Source: Candidatus Trichorickettsia mobilis | GTDB taxonomy: Bacteria > Pseudomonadota > Alphaproteobacteria > Rickettsiales > Rickettsiaceae | Length of the DNA: 64,000 nucleotides | Direction of reading: 5' to 3' | Assembly: GCF_963422225.1 (NCBI RefSeq) | Contig: NZ_OY728607.1 | Span: 248,001-312,000, forward strand | In this document: positions 18,307 through 28,036 of the stretch, in pieces | Numbering within the stretch: position 1 is the first letter of the stretch | Layout: every line of letters begins with the position of its first letter | Translations under genes and position numbers: made by a program | The notes under the pieces: model-generated | What the model saw: the letters and a program-made list of their open reading frames with translations, nothing else | Databases searched by the model: none | What the model was told of the DNA's origin: nothing

Positions 18307-18341
18307 AAGAACTCATAGTATTTCTACCATGAGTTCTTTTT
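18307..18341. terminator. Hairpin downstream of the unknown 569-aa gene
   Basis: AAGAACTCAT pairs with ATGAGTTCTT around a 12-nt loop, followed on the + strand by a T5 run. It lies between the 3' end of the 18349 gene and the promoter region of scoA. It may shield the scoA promoter or end the leftward transcript; on the minus strand there is no clear T-run. Confidence 0.55.
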
Positions 18342-18348
18342 AAGTTAA

Positions 18349-20058
18349 TCAATTATTTTCAAAAAAGTTAGACTGTTCACCAGCATTTTTGATTTGTATA
18401 TCTTCTGGGACATGATTAAAATCCAGTTCCATTTGCTCTTGTTGAAAATTAGCTTCTTCCATTTGCATTTGTTGTTTTTGTATGTATTCAGCTTCTACTT
18501 TTTTTAGAACATTTTCTACAAAACCTCGTTGCTCCTGATTTTTACAATTGTTAAGAACAGCTGCTGTAAATTTCAAATCATTAGTATCAAGGTAATCTGA
18601 CCATTGATTAAAACCAAATTTTACTAAAGCATTTATATTAGCACTTATCCAATTATCTTTATTATTAATGATCATATCAATTATTATTGGTAAATTTGAT
18701 GATGGCATTTTAGTATATTTTACTTCTGGGAAAATGGATAAAGCTTCTGATAAAGTAAAGTTGTTGTGTTTAGCAAATTGAACTAGCATTAAACCTTCGT
18801 TAACTTTAAATCCCAATTCTTTTATTGGTTTAGTAATTTCTTGAAGAGATTTATCAAAAGTTATTTGCTCTACTAATTTATTTAATATTAATGAAGTATT
18901 AAGTGTAAAGGTAAGATTATATTTTTCCTTAGTAATTTGTAACAATTTAACTAGATCATTATTGTTTCCTATTTTTTCGAAATGAGCAATTTTCTCTAAT
19001 ACCAAGCCACCACCTAGATCTTCTAGTTGTTGAGTTAACTCTATATTCTTAAGTGCTTTTAATACTTTTATTAATTGCTGCAATGATAATTGATCTGGAC
19101 AATTGTTTATTAAAGTGCCAAATAAATTATTTTTATTCAACTCCAAAAATTTACTAAATAATTCCGTTATATTATTAAATTTGTCAGTTTTATTACCTTC
19201 CGGAGTTAAAGATAATTTTGATAACATAATCAGAGACTCATAAAGAGTTTTAGGGTTACTCATAATGGCAGAAATTAATGATTCTTGTTGTTCAAAGGGT
19301 ATGTCCTGATTCAGCATTACCATGACATCCTCATCAAATGAGAATGAATTGCCAGTCAGGAGCTTAAAGGTTTTATTATAATCTTGTTTAAATAGCGTTT
19401 CTCTGAATTCATTCTTTAAAAAATGCGGTTTTAGTTGTTGTTCTAGATGATTGTCTCCAACACTACAATGTTGTAAATGTTTGTTAGCTTTAATCATATT
19501 TAGTATAGTTTGACTATCTTTGTAGTTAAAGTAACCAGCAATATAAAATTGTTTTAAGTGTGTATTATTGGCAAACATTTTATAAGCTTTTTCTAATACT
19601 ATTGGCAAGTTGTTATAGTACTCTGCTGTACTCATATTATTTTGTGTATCACGGTAATATAAGTATATTGTTTCAATATTCTGGTTTTTATTTTCAGCTA
19701 AAAAATCTAAAACTAATGAATATAAGTATTCATTGACAACGTTAGCAATACCCGGAGTAAGTATAGTAGTTAGACTTTTTGTATTTAATAAGTCTAAATA
19801 TTGCTTGTTAGATGTTATAGTTAGATTACCAACATATATTGTCGATATCGTGCCACCAGATAGTGTGATAATATTTAATATTTGTTCAGCTGAAGCTCTA
19901 TCAGACCAGATACCATTTGCTCCTGTTATCTCTGAATCATTAGATATATTTTGGTAATCCTTGGTAAGCTGATAATCATCAGATCTTAAAACTATCGTCT
20001 TTCCAGAGACACCATAACCGCTACTTGAGTAACCTTTTTCTTCAATTTTGTACTTCAC
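18349..20058 (-). CDS. Unknown 569-aa protein with an LRR-like segment
   Basis: This large protein is not recognised. Residues 50-210 show a regular pattern of leucine/isoleucine strands and helices (for example TISTIYVGNLTI, THLKQFYIAGYF, KHLQHCSVGDNHL) that resembles ribonuclease-inhibitor type leucine-rich repeats. The rest is helical and leucine/lysine rich. The C-terminus is glutamine rich (QKQQMQMEEANFQQEQ). No signal peptide or membrane segment is seen. LRR-bearing cytosolic proteins of intracellular bacteria are often secreted effectors, but nothing here proves that. It is followed by a hairpin and reads away from the IS630 copy at 20267. A shorter protein of similar style is at 63203. 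Confidence 0.7.
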   Translation of the reverse strand: MKYKIEEKGYSSSGYGVSGKTIVLRSDDYQLTKDYQNISNDSEITGANGIWSDRASAEQILNIITLSGGTISTIYVGNLTITSNKQYLDLLNTKSLTTILTPGIANVVNEYLYSLVLDFLAENKNQNIETIYLYYRDTQNNMSTAEYYNNLPIVLEKAYKMFANNTHLKQFYIAGYFNYKDSQTILNMIKANKHLQHCSVGDNHLEQQLKPHFLKNEFRETLFKQDYNKTFKLLTGNSFSFDEDVMVMLNQDIPFEQQESLISAIMSNPKTLYESLIMLSKLSLTPEGNKTDKFNNITELFSKFLELNKNNLFGTLINNCPDQLSLQQLIKVLKALKNIELTQQLEDLGGGLVLEKIAHFEKIGNNNDLVKLLQITKEKYNLTFTLNTSLILNKLVEQITFDKSLQEITKPIKELGFKVNEGLMLVQFAKHNNFTLSEALSIFPEVKYTKMPSSNLPIIIDMIINNKDNWISANINALVKFGFNQWSDYLDTNDLKFTAAVLNNCKNQEQRGFVENVLKKVEAEYIQKQQMQMEEANFQQEQMELDFNHVPEDIQIKNAGEQSNFFENN

Positions 20059-20292
20059 AACATACCATACTGTTAATATTAATAGAACATTGTTATATTT
20101 TTATTAATAAATGTCAATAACTTTCTGTTGTGAAATTTTAAGTGAAGAGGATGAGTAGTTTTGTTTTTATAAACACCATAAAAATAAAAAATTTTATGAC
20201 TAATCAGTAATTTTTATTATTGTATCATATAATTGTGATATATGCTTCTTAAGACGTTATTAAGTAATACCGATTGCAATAATTAACACGGT

Positions 20293-21385
20293 CAGGACTT
20301 CCGCAAGACTAATGAAATTAGATAAGAATCGAGATATTATGGGAGTATAATGTAATTTAGATTGTGAGTATAAGATGACTACAAGAATAGATTATTGTCA
20401 GTATTTATTATCGAGCCAGACAAATTATACTATTACAAATTTTGCTGATCATGTAGAAGGTTTAAGCGACGACAGGGTCAGAAGATATCTAGCGAATGCT
20501 AAATTATCACCAAGATTAATATGGGAACACGGTAAAGAAGAGATTATCTTCAGCGCTAACGGCAAGTTGCTATTTGACGATAGCGTATTAGATAAAAGTT
20601 ACTCGAATAATATAGATGAAGTCAGGTATCAATATAGCGGCAATGCCAAGGAAGTAATAAAAGGCATAGGTATTGTGACCTGTGTTTATGTTAATCCTGA
20701 AGAGAATAAGTTTTGGATAATAGATTATAGGATATTCAATCCCGATAAAGACGGTTTAACTAAAATAGATCACGTTAAAGAAATGCTGCGTAATGCTCAT
20801 TATAGCAAAAAGGTTGCATTTAACACAGTACTTATGGATAGTTGGTATGCGACAACCTCGATTCTACTTCAAATAGAAACTATCGGTAAATATTACTATT
20901 GTCCTATCAAAAGTAATCGTTTAGTAGACGATAGCAACGGTAATAAGGCTTACTGTAGAGTTGATTCTTTGGATTGGAGTACTGATGATATTAGCAACGG
21001 TAAGATTATCAAGATTCATAAATTTCCTAAAGATCATAAAGTGAAATTATTCAGAGTAACTGTTTCTACCAACAGAACTGACTATGTCGTCACAAACGAC
21101 ATGGCTCAAAATTCGCTTGATGCTGTACAACAAGAGTATGGCTTCAGGTGGAAGATTGAGGAATTTCATCGTGAAGTCAAGCAAGTCACCGGTATTGAAA
21201 AGTGCCAATGTAGAATAGGAAGAATACAGAGAAATCATATAGCTTGCGCTATCATGGTCTGGAATTGTTTGAAAAAAGCTGCAAATGCTGCTTCTAGCAC
21301 CGTATATCAGCTAAAGAGCGGGTTATTAAGGAACTATTTAATCCAGGAATTAAAGAGCCCTGTCGTGCGATTTGCGTAAGTCCTG
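20293..21385 (+). mobile_element. 1093-bp IS4-type element
   Basis: The inverted ends are CAGGACTTCCGCAA on the left and its near-complement TTGCGTAAGTCCTG on the right (one mismatch). The 5-bp target duplication ACGGT is at 20288-20292 and 21386-21390. It encodes a single transposase. Confidence 0.9.
20375..21379 (+). CDS. IS4/IS701-type DDE transposase
   Basis: The 334-residue protein has three acidic catalytic regions: D in LFDDSVLDKS (near 70), D in VLMDSWYAT (near 155), and E in YGFRWKIEEFHREVKQ, the Y-x(2)-R-x(3)-E-x(6)-K signature of IS4-type transposases (near 255). The N-terminal region is helical, as for DNA binding. The gene fills the element and is intact, ending 6 bp before its right boundary. 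It appears functional. Confidence 0.88.
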   Translation: MTTRIDYCQYLLSSQTNYTITNFADHVEGLSDDRVRRYLANAKLSPRLIWEHGKEEIIFSANGKLLFDDSVLDKSYSNNIDEVRYQYSGNAKEVIKGIGIVTCVYVNPEENKFWIIDYRIFNPDKDGLTKIDHVKEMLRNAHYSKKVAFNTVLMDSWYATTSILLQIETIGKYYYCPIKSNRLVDDSNGNKAYCRVDSLDWSTDDISNGKIIKIHKFPKDHKVKLFRVTVSTNRTDYVVTNDMAQNSLDAVQQEYGFRWKIEEFHREVKQVTGIEKCQCRIGRIQRNHIACAIMVWNCLKKAANAASSTVYQLKSGLLRNYLIQELKSPVVRFA

Positions 21386-22420
21386 ACGGTGTATTTATCC
21401 AGTCTCTATACATAATTGATTTTACTAAATCTACATTCTGAGCAAGTTGATTCCAAGCGTAACAAGCCATAGTGACAATATCTTCATATGCACCGTAACA
21501 TTGGTTAGACAAGAAATGATTTTTGATCCACTCCCAAACTTGTTCCATTGCATTAAGTTCTGGTGCATAAGGCGGAAGCGGTATCAAAGTGATATTGCTT
21601 GGAACAGTTAGTTTTTTGGCTGTGTGCCAACCTGCATTATCCATTAGTAAAGCTATATGTCGGTTGCTTTGAGTAGTGAGAGAAAGGTCTTCTAAGAATT
21701 TATTCATTGCCCGTGTGTTGGCATATGGTAAAATTAATGCAAAAGATTCTCCCGTATCATGGCAAGCAGCTCCGTAAATGTATGTTGAAATGAATTGCTG
21801 TTGCCGAACTTTACGGGGTCTAGTGCCGCGTTTAGCCCATATACGAGTTAAGCTACCTTGTTGCCCAACTCGAGTTTCATCCTGAGACCATATATCAACG
21901 TTACATCTATCGATATTTTTTGGTAATAATTCTGTTAACATGTCTGGGAAGTTTTTTTATATGTATTTTGAGTCTCTTGATTTGACTTTGGATGCATTGA
22001 ACGAGAAGTAATCCAGCTAAAACCAAGGCGATGCATAGTATTGTAGACTGTTTTTAAAGCGCATTTAGCGCCATATTCCTCAAGCAACATGTTATGTAGC
22101 TCCTTTGCGGTTATATACCCGCCAGTTTCACTTTCACTGAGCATATTGATTTTATCAAAAAGAGCAGATTCTTGTAGAGTGTTAATCTTCCTAGGAGCGC
22201 CGCTTCTTTGTGATTCAAATAAACCTTCAAAACCATGATTTCTAAATCTTCTGAGCCATGATTGCACGGTTTTCCAGTGCAACTTCACTATTGCAGATAT
22301 GGCTTTAAAAGATTTGCCTAATTGAAGGTGATACATCGCCAATAAACGTATGCGATTCCGACCATGCGGCTCATGTTTCATCATTTTTATAAAATCATGA
22401 TCATGAAAACCTAGCGGCAA
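21294..22420 (-). pseudogene. IS630-family transposase of copy 4 with altered C-terminus
   Basis: The HTH half (22420-21935) and the catalytic half (from 21941) are identical to those of the other copies and keep the A7 junction. The IS4-type insertion replaces the final cysteine and stop: after RDWINTP the frame runs on into the inserted element for about 30 extra residues. The catalytic residues survive, but one end of the element is now separated, so mobility is doubtful. Confidence 0.8.
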
Positions 22421-22499
22421 TATTAACTTAGCTATTTGAGTACCTTTTATCCGTTAAAAATCCATTTTAGGCCACCGCGTTAATTATTGCAATTGGTAT

Positions 22500-22607
22500 A
22501 ACGTCAGTTACCAATTAAAATATTTTATTAAAACTATAGAAGCCAGTTCTAGCCGTCATTGCAAGGGAGCGGGAGTTTCTAACAATTTTAATTGGCAACT
22601 GGCGTTA
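22500..22607. repeat. Palindromic repeat with AACGTCAGTTACCAATTAAAAT ends (family E)
   Basis: Positions 22500-22521 pair with 22586-22607. The interior carries a CGTCATTGCAAGGGAGC segment. A related, larger copy is at 41587-41791 and a half copy near 28881-28907. Confidence 0.75.
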
Positions 22608-22637
22608 AGTACAAAAATAATCAAATGATCAGCAATA

Positions 22638-22783
22638 GGTCTCTTGCATAACCTAAAAATGGTTGAGGAATTTTTCAGACAAAGATACAGACAAGTATCA
22701 CAAGTGTCGCTATAGTACATGCTGCGACTTAAGTAAAATTTTGACAACATAAATTATAAATCAGATATAGTTTGCAAGAGGTC
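22638..22783. repeat. MITE-like palindromic element abutting pgsA
   Basis: The ends GGTCTCTTGCA and TGCAAGAGGTC resemble the termini of the 906-bp IS and are flanked by TA (22636-22637 and 22784-22785). The right TA directly precedes the pgsA ATG, so the AAGAGGT of the element is positioned as the ribosome binding site of pgsA. Confidence 0.65.
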
Positions 22784-22785
22784 TA

Positions 22786-23334
22786 ATGAGTATTGATAAA
22801 AATTTACCAAATTATCTTACAGTAGCAAGAATTGTTATTATTCCAATTATTGTACTTACTTTTTATTTTGAGGATGCTAAATTCGCTCATAGAGTAGGAG
22901 CCTTATTATTTATTTTTGCGAGTATCACTGATTTTTTTGACGGTTATTTGGCGCGTAAATTTCATTTAATATCAAGTTTTGGAAAAATGTTTGATCCAAT
23001 AGCGGATAAACTATTGGTTGGTTGTGTAATTGTAATGCTAGTAAAAAAAGGGCGTGCCGGAGAAATTCCTTGTTTGCTGATTTTGGCACGTGAATTTGTA
23101 GTAGCGGGTTTACGAGAATTTTTAGCTCAAGTTCGAATCAGTGTACCAGTATCCAGGCTTGCTAAAATCAAGACATTTGTCCAAATGTTTGCGCTAAGCA
23201 TATTAATTCTTGGTTCTCGTGGATCTGGTATCGAATGTTTAGATACATTGGGTCAAATATCATTATGGGTAGCAGCTTTGCTTACAGTAATTACTGGGTT
23301 TTCATATTTAAAGGCTTGTAGTAAGTATTTTTAG
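22786..23334 (+). CDS. pgsA: CDP-diacylglycerol-glycerol-3-phosphate 3-phosphatidyltransferase
   Basis: The 182-residue membrane protein contains the CDP-alcohol phosphotransferase signature D-x2-DG-x2-AR-x8-G-x3-D-x3-D (from FDGYLARKF to FDPIADK, residues about 46-70). It also has four to five hydrophobic segments. It makes phosphatidylglycerol phosphate, the first committed step to phosphatidylglycerol and cardiolipin. Length is normal. The upstream DNA, including the Shine-Dalgarno-like AAGAGGT, belongs to a palindromic element, so the original promoter is either within it or further left. An aldehyde dehydrogenase gene follows 33 bp later with its own AGGAG. Confidence 0.95.
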   Translation: MSIDKNLPNYLTVARIVIIPIIVLTFYFEDAKFAHRVGALLFIFASITDFFDGYLARKFHLISSFGKMFDPIADKLLVGCVIVMLVKKGRAGEIPCLLILAREFVVAGLREFLAQVRISVPVSRLAKIKTFVQMFALSILILGSRGSGIECLDTLGQISLWVAALLTVITGFSYLKACSKYF

Positions 23335-23367
23335 CTAAATCTGTATAACAGCAGGAGTAAAATAGAA

Positions 23368-24795
23368 ATGGAATTGTTAAATTTTATTAATGGTAAAAAT
23401 TATATTGCAGGGAACTGGGTAAAAGTAGTTGATCAATTGTCAGTAATTAATCCAGCAACTGGAGAAGCCATTGCTACTGTTCCAAATTTAACAGATGAGC
23501 TGGTATTGGCAGCTGTTGATAATAGTGTTGCGGGTTTTAGTATTTGGTCACAAATGACTGTCGAGCAAAGAGCAAAGATTTTACGATCATGGCATCAGCT
23601 GGTGCTTGAGCATATCACAGAGCTGACTTATATTGTAACCATTGAGAATGGTAAAATATTGGAAGATGCAAAACGTGAAATATTATATGGCGCAGCTTTT
23701 ATTGAGTGGTTTACTGATATAATAGGTCAGGTAAGTGGCGCAATCATTCATGGTAATAATTTTAGACATAAAGTAATTACTGAATATGAGCCAGTTGGAC
23801 CTGTGGCTGCCATCACTCCATGGAATTTTCCAAGTGCTATGGTTGCCAGAAAATTAGCACCAGCTCTGGCTGCTGGCTGTAGCGTCATTTTAAAACCTTC
23901 TGGACTTACTCCACTATCGGCTTTGGCGTTAGTAAAATTAGCAGCTGATGCCGGTTTGCCGGCTGGAGTAGTCAACGTTATTACCGGAGATTCCAATAAA
24001 ATTGGTAAGATTATTACTCAAGATTTTCGTATTAGAAAATTATCTTTTACCGGTTCAACAGAAGTAGGGAAAAAGCTTTATCAGGATTGTGCCGGTACGA
24101 TCAAGCGTTTATCATTAGAATTAGGAGGAAATGCACCATTCATAATATTTGCTGATGCTGATTTAGAAAAAGCAGCTACCGATTTAATTACTGCAAAAAT
24201 ACGTAGTGGAGGGCAGTCTTGCGTTTCTCCTAACCGAGTTTTTGTTGAGGAGGCAATTTATGATCAATTCATTGCAATTCTAGTAGGTAAATTCGCTGCT
24301 TTAAAAGTAGGTAATGGTATAGAAAGCACCTCTGATATTGGTCCATTAATTAATGCTAAAGCAGTAGAAAAGATTTTAGCTTTATTAAGTGATGCGACTG
24401 ATGTTGGAGCAAAAATTATTTGTGGTGGCAAGGCTTTAAAGAATTTTTTAGATCCAACTATAGTAGTAGATTGTAATGAGCAGATGAAAATTTTTCATAC
24501 TGAAATTTTTGGTCCGGTAATTGCTTGCTATAAATTTAAAACAATTGAACAGGTGATAGAGTTAGCTAATAAAACTGAATATGGTCTACAATCTTATATA
24601 TACTCCTCTAAGCTTGAGATTATTCATAAAATGTCGGCGCAATTAGATTTTGGCATGGTGTCAATTAATTCACCACTGCCGACCAATGCGAAAGCAGCTT
24701 TTGCAGGGCGCAAGGCCTCCGGTTTTGGTATTGAAGGCTCTAGAGATGGAATATTTGAGTATTTAAATACTAAATATGTGAATCTAACGATCTAA
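23368..24795 (+). CDS. gabD: Succinate-semialdehyde dehydrogenase-type NAD(P) aldehyde dehydrogenase
   Basis: The 475-residue protein has all aldehyde dehydrogenase landmarks: PWNFPSAMVARKLAPALAAG near 150, the cofactor loop FTGSTEVGKK, general-base Glu in ELGGNAPF (about 251), nucleophile Cys in GGQSCVSPNR (about 285), and FGPVIACY near 380. The C-terminal GFGIEGSRDG is typical of the GabD group. The likely reaction is succinate semialdehyde to succinate, feeding the TCA cycle; the exact substrate is inferred from family resemblance. AGGAG lies 9 bp before the ATG. It may share a transcript with pgsA. Confidence 0.88.
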   Translation: MELLNFINGKNYIAGNWVKVVDQLSVINPATGEAIATVPNLTDELVLAAVDNSVAGFSIWSQMTVEQRAKILRSWHQLVLEHITELTYIVTIENGKILEDAKREILYGAAFIEWFTDIIGQVSGAIIHGNNFRHKVITEYEPVGPVAAITPWNFPSAMVARKLAPALAAGCSVILKPSGLTPLSALALVKLAADAGLPAGVVNVITGDSNKIGKIITQDFRIRKLSFTGSTEVGKKLYQDCAGTIKRLSLELGGNAPFIIFADADLEKAATDLITAKIRSGGQSCVSPNRVFVEEAIYDQFIAILVGKFAALKVGNGIESTSDIGPLINAKAVEKILALLSDATDVGAKIICGGKALKNFLDPTIVVDCNEQMKIFHTEIFGPVIACYKFKTIEQVIELANKTEYGLQSYIYSSKLEIIHKMSAQLDFGMVSINSPLPTNAKAAFAGRKASGFGIEGSRDGIFEYLNTKYVNLTI

Positions 24796-24868
24796 CAATG
24801 CTCTTAAACTAAGAGTGTTCAATAAACCTATATACGTCAAGTTAAGGAAAAAGAGACGATAACCAAAT

Positions 24869-25023
24869 CGTCATTGCAAGCTGCTCCTCTCCGCCCCATG
24901 TCATTGCGAGACCATGTTAGTTCCCCCTACGCATTGCTAGCGCTTCCTCGTCATTGCGAGGCTTTAGCCGAAGCATCTTACTATAACTGGATTGCTTCGA
25001 CCATAAATGGTCTCGCAATGACG
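24869..25023. repeat. CGTCATTGCGAGG-type palindromic repeat cluster
   Basis: Several CGTCATTGCGAGG-like motifs and their complements (GGATTGCTTCG, CTCGCAATGACG) form an imperfect palindrome between the convergent aldehyde dehydrogenase and nrdA genes. Similar modules occur at 33750-33860, 41643-41743 and 46894-47007. An open frame across it is repeat-derived and not a gene. Confidence 0.75.
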
Positions 25024-25066
25024 TGCTCTATTTTTATATTGACACAGTTCATTGTACACTCTCGAA

Positions 25067-26899
25067 TTATTGACATGATAAACATTCCTCATATAATACA
25101 GTATCTTTGTCTTGTAATATTTTATCATGTTGTTGTTCGATATCTTTGAAATCTACCTTAATTACTTCATGCGATACTTTATCAGCTCGTTGAATTGAAG
25201 TTGATCTACAGTAATATAAGCTTTTGATGCCGCATTTCCAAGCTTTGAAATGCAAATCATGCAAGTACTTTTTACTAACGTCACCCAATAGAAAAATATT
25301 TAGCGATTGTGCCTGTGAAATATAAGGTGTACGATCACTAGCAAGCTCTATCAGCCAGTTCTGGTCTATTTCATAAGCAGTTTTAAAAATATCTTTTTCA
25401 TGCGCTGATAAAAAGGTTAAGTGTTGTACTGAGCCTTCGTGTGTTGAAATTGAGGACCACACCTGATCATTATTAAATCCTTTTTGTTGCAGTAACTGTT
25501 CCAGATTTTTATTACGTACATTAAATGACCCAGTTAGAGTTTTTTGAGTAAAGCTATTGGCGGCAAAAGGTTCAATACCTGGTGAGGCATTACCTGCTAT
25601 TATAGATATTGAAGCAGTGGGAGCGATAGCGGTTTTGTTGCTGAACCGTTCAGTTTTTTCAGCGTCGATAGCGTCTAAACATGCGCCACGTTCAACTGCG
25701 AGTATTAGTGACGATTTATCTACCTCGCTGGCAATATGTTTAAAAATCTTTTTATTCCATACTTTGGCCATTACTGATTCGATCGGCACATTATGTGCTT
25801 GTAGAAATGAGTGAAAGCCCATTACCCCAAGACCAACACTACGTTCACGCATTGCTGAATATTTAGCTTGAGTCATGGTATCTGGAGCAGTATTGATAAA
25901 ATCTTCCAATACATTATCCAGAAATCGCATTACTGCTGGAATAAATTCCTGATCGTTTTGCCATAAATCAAAAGTTTCAAGATTTAGAGAAGATAAACAG
26001 CATACTGCTGTTCTAATATTACCCAAATGGTCTATACCAGTTGGTAAGGTAATTTCACTACATAAATTGGAGGTCTTGACTTTTAGGCCAAGTTGCTGGT
26101 GGTGATCAGGAATTTGTCGATTTACAGCGTCAATAAATAATAAATATGGCTCGCCAGTTTCAATTCTGGTAGTTAATAGCCTGACCCATAATTCTCGAGC
26201 TTTGACTGTATTTACTACTCTTTTATCAACGGGGCTAAGCAGCTTCCAATCACTATTATTTTCAACTGCATGCATAAAAGCATCAGGAATAACTACACCA
26301 TGATGAATATTTAGAGCTCGGCGATTAGTATCGCCGCCTGTTGGTCGACGCAAATCAATAAATTCTTCAATTTCTGGGTGGTCGATCGGTAAGTACACCG
26401 CTGAGCTGCCACGTCTGATTGATCCTTGGGAAATAGCTAAAGTTAACGAATCTGCAACTTTAATAAATGGTAATATCCCTGAAGAGCTGCCTTTGCCTTG
26501 GATTGCTTCGTTGATTGAACGAACATTACCCCAATAGCTGCCAATACCACCCCCACGCGAGGCTAGCCATACATTCTCAGTCCATAAACCGACTATTCCT
26601 TCTAAACTATCATCAGTTTCATTCAAGAAACATGAAATCGGCATGCCACGATTAGTTCCACCGTTACTAAGTATCGGAGTAGCCGGCATAAACCATAATT
26701 TACTAATATAGTCATATAATTGCTCAGCATGTTTAATATCATCAGCATAATGGCTAGCAACTCGAGCAAATAGATCCTGAAAATCTTCGCCATCTAATAA
26801 ATATCTATCTTGTAATACTGCTTTACCAAAATTGCTCAGTAAATTATTGCGTTCCTGGTTAGTTTGAATTTGAAATTTCAACGATTTTTGGTGAGTCAT
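25067..26899 (-). CDS. nrdA: Ribonucleoside-diphosphate reductase, alpha (large) subunit
   Basis: The 610-residue protein is a class I ribonucleotide reductase large chain. It has the substrate-binding Cys region PISCFLNETDD, the glycine-rich RGGGIGSYWG, the active-site NLCSEI (Asn, Cys, Glu), PTASISIIAG phosphate loop, the radical-transfer pair in SLYYCRS, and the redox-active C-terminal tail ending ECLSCQ. It reduces NDPs to dNDPs together with a beta subunit, which is not in this window. It lacks a long N-terminal ATP-cone, as in other compact bacterial forms. The gene is monocistronic here and its 5' region faces queF. Confidence 0.94.
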   Translation of the reverse strand: MTHQKSLKFQIQTNQERNNLLSNFGKAVLQDRYLLDGEDFQDLFARVASHYADDIKHAEQLYDYISKLWFMPATPILSNGGTNRGMPISCFLNETDDSLEGIVGLWTENVWLASRGGGIGSYWGNVRSINEAIQGKGSSSGILPFIKVADSLTLAISQGSIRRGSSAVYLPIDHPEIEEFIDLRRPTGGDTNRRALNIHHGVVIPDAFMHAVENNSDWKLLSPVDKRVVNTVKARELWVRLLTTRIETGEPYLLFIDAVNRQIPDHHQQLGLKVKTSNLCSEITLPTGIDHLGNIRTAVCCLSSLNLETFDLWQNDQEFIPAVMRFLDNVLEDFINTAPDTMTQAKYSAMRERSVGLGVMGFHSFLQAHNVPIESVMAKVWNKKIFKHIASEVDKSSLILAVERGACLDAIDAEKTERFSNKTAIAPTASISIIAGNASPGIEPFAANSFTQKTLTGSFNVRNKNLEQLLQQKGFNNDQVWSSISTHEGSVQHLTFLSAHEKDIFKTAYEIDQNWLIELASDRTPYISQAQSLNIFLLGDVSKKYLHDLHFKAWKCGIKSLYYCRSTSIQRADKVSHEVIKVDFKDIEQQHDKILQDKDTVLYEECLSCQ

Positions 26900-26984
26900 A
26901 GGATTAATTGTATCTGGTTTGGTTTGATAATTGATATTAATATAGTTAAATATATTACTTTAGGCAAACAAATAATTAGTACAT

Positions 26985-27013
26985 TTGGTATGTTTTTTGT
27001 ATTGACATACTAT
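26985..27013 (+). promoter_or_regulatory. Candidate promoter for queF
   Basis: TTGGTA (26985-26990) and TACTAT (27008-27013) are separated by 17 bp, giving a leader of about 125 nt. The leader contains an AT-rich hairpin (27082-27111). No preQ1 aptamer was recognised. Confidence 0.45.
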
Positions 27014-27144
27014 ATATAGGGATCATTTGATTAGTCGGTTAATGGTATTTAAGCTTAATTAAACCTATATCAGGTAATATTCTATTAAATTATTTCAATT
27101 GAATTTAATAGATGTAGTGGTATAGTTTAGTATTTAGGAGTATC

Positions 27145-27966
27145 ATGGAAAATATATTGCTTGGTAAAAGGACGGCGTATAAGGATGAATACGATCCTAC
27201 ATTACTATATCCAATTGCTCGCAAGCTTGCCAGAGATCAAATAGGGGTGGTGTCTCCTCTACCGTTTAAGGGATTTGATGTTTGGAATTGTTATGAAGTA
27301 TCCTGGCTTCAGTATAGTGGTAAGCCTGAGGTAAGAGTGATGGAGATTATTATCCCAGCTGATTCTGAAAATATTATTGAATCAAAATCATTAAAATTAT
27401 ACCTGAATTCATTGAATAACACTAAATTTAATGATGATAATCAAGTGGTAGAGTTAATGCAAAGTGATCTAAGTAAGACGATAAAATCTCCGGTTACGAT
27501 TCATTGTCAAACTTTAGATGCATATAGTAATTTAGAATTAAGCAATTTTACTGGTGTTAATATCGATTTGTTGGATGTTAGCATTGGTGATTATAATATA
27601 AATACCAATTTATTATCGCTATCTAAAGAAAAACTACTGGTAGAAGAGGTGCTGTACTCAAATTTACTAAAATCAAATTGTTGTGTAACTGGTCAACCTG
27701 ATTGGGCTTCAATTCAAATTAGTTATAAAGGACTAAAAATAGATCATTCTGCGTTGTTGAAGTATTTAATATCTTTTCGTAATCATCAAGAATTCCACGA
27801 GCAATGCGTAGAGCGGGTCTTTACTGATATAAAAAATAGATGTAATCCTGAGAAACTTACGGTGTATGCAAGATATACTAGGCGAGGGGGAGTGGATATT
27901 AACCCTATTCGTTCAACTGATTTAAATGTAACGCATATAGAAAACTTACGACAGATTCGTCAATAA
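27145..27966 (+). CDS. queF: NADPH-dependent 7-cyano-7-deazaguanine reductase (long-form QueF)
   Basis: The 273-residue protein is the two-domain QueF type. It begins with LLGKRTAYKDEYDPTLLYPI, has the tandem T-fold linker EVRVMEI and SKSLKLYLNSLN (QueF motif), and the catalytic Cys in SNCCVTGQPDWASIQ near residue 180. HEQCVERVFTDI supplies the conserved His/Glu, and ARYTRRGGVDINPIRS closes the family pattern. It reduces preQ0 to preQ1, the last step before preQ1 is placed in tRNA for queuosine. No other queuosine gene adjoins. It has GGAG just before the ATG (TTAGGAGTATC). Confidence 0.94.
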   Translation: MENILLGKRTAYKDEYDPTLLYPIARKLARDQIGVVSPLPFKGFDVWNCYEVSWLQYSGKPEVRVMEIIIPADSENIIESKSLKLYLNSLNNTKFNDDNQVVELMQSDLSKTIKSPVTIHCQTLDAYSNLELSNFTGVNIDLLDVSIGDYNINTNLLSLSKEKLLVEEVLYSNLLKSNCCVTGQPDWASIQISYKGLKIDHSALLKYLISFRNHQEFHEQCVERVFTDIKNRCNPEKLTVYARYTRRGGVDINPIRSTDLNVTHIENLRQIRQ

Positions 27967-28036
27967 TTTTTGACTATATTAGTAAATGTAGATGATCATT
28001 CTGAAATAGCAACACATTTAGATAGAAGGTATATTT

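Larger units (their letters stand above)
20267..22498 (-). mobile_element. 1134-bp IS630-type element, copy 4, split by an IS4-type element
   Basis: TA duplications lie at 20265-20266 and 22499-22500. Removing the 1093-bp insertion and its 5-bp duplication gives exactly 1134 bp. It sits beside the palindromic repeat at 22500-22607. Confidence 0.92.

Noticed and set aside
24869..25023. CRISPR array
   Set aside because: The repeated motifs are irregular inverted modules without regular spacers, and no cas genes are present in the window.
24874..25149. Rightward 91-codon open frame after gabD
   Set aside because: Nearly all of it is palindromic CGTCATTGCGAGG repeat and it overlaps the 3' end of nrdA.
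27014..27144. preQ1 riboswitch in the queF leader
   Set aside because: The leader is long and has a hairpin, but no preQ1-I or preQ1-II type aptamer sequence could be found.
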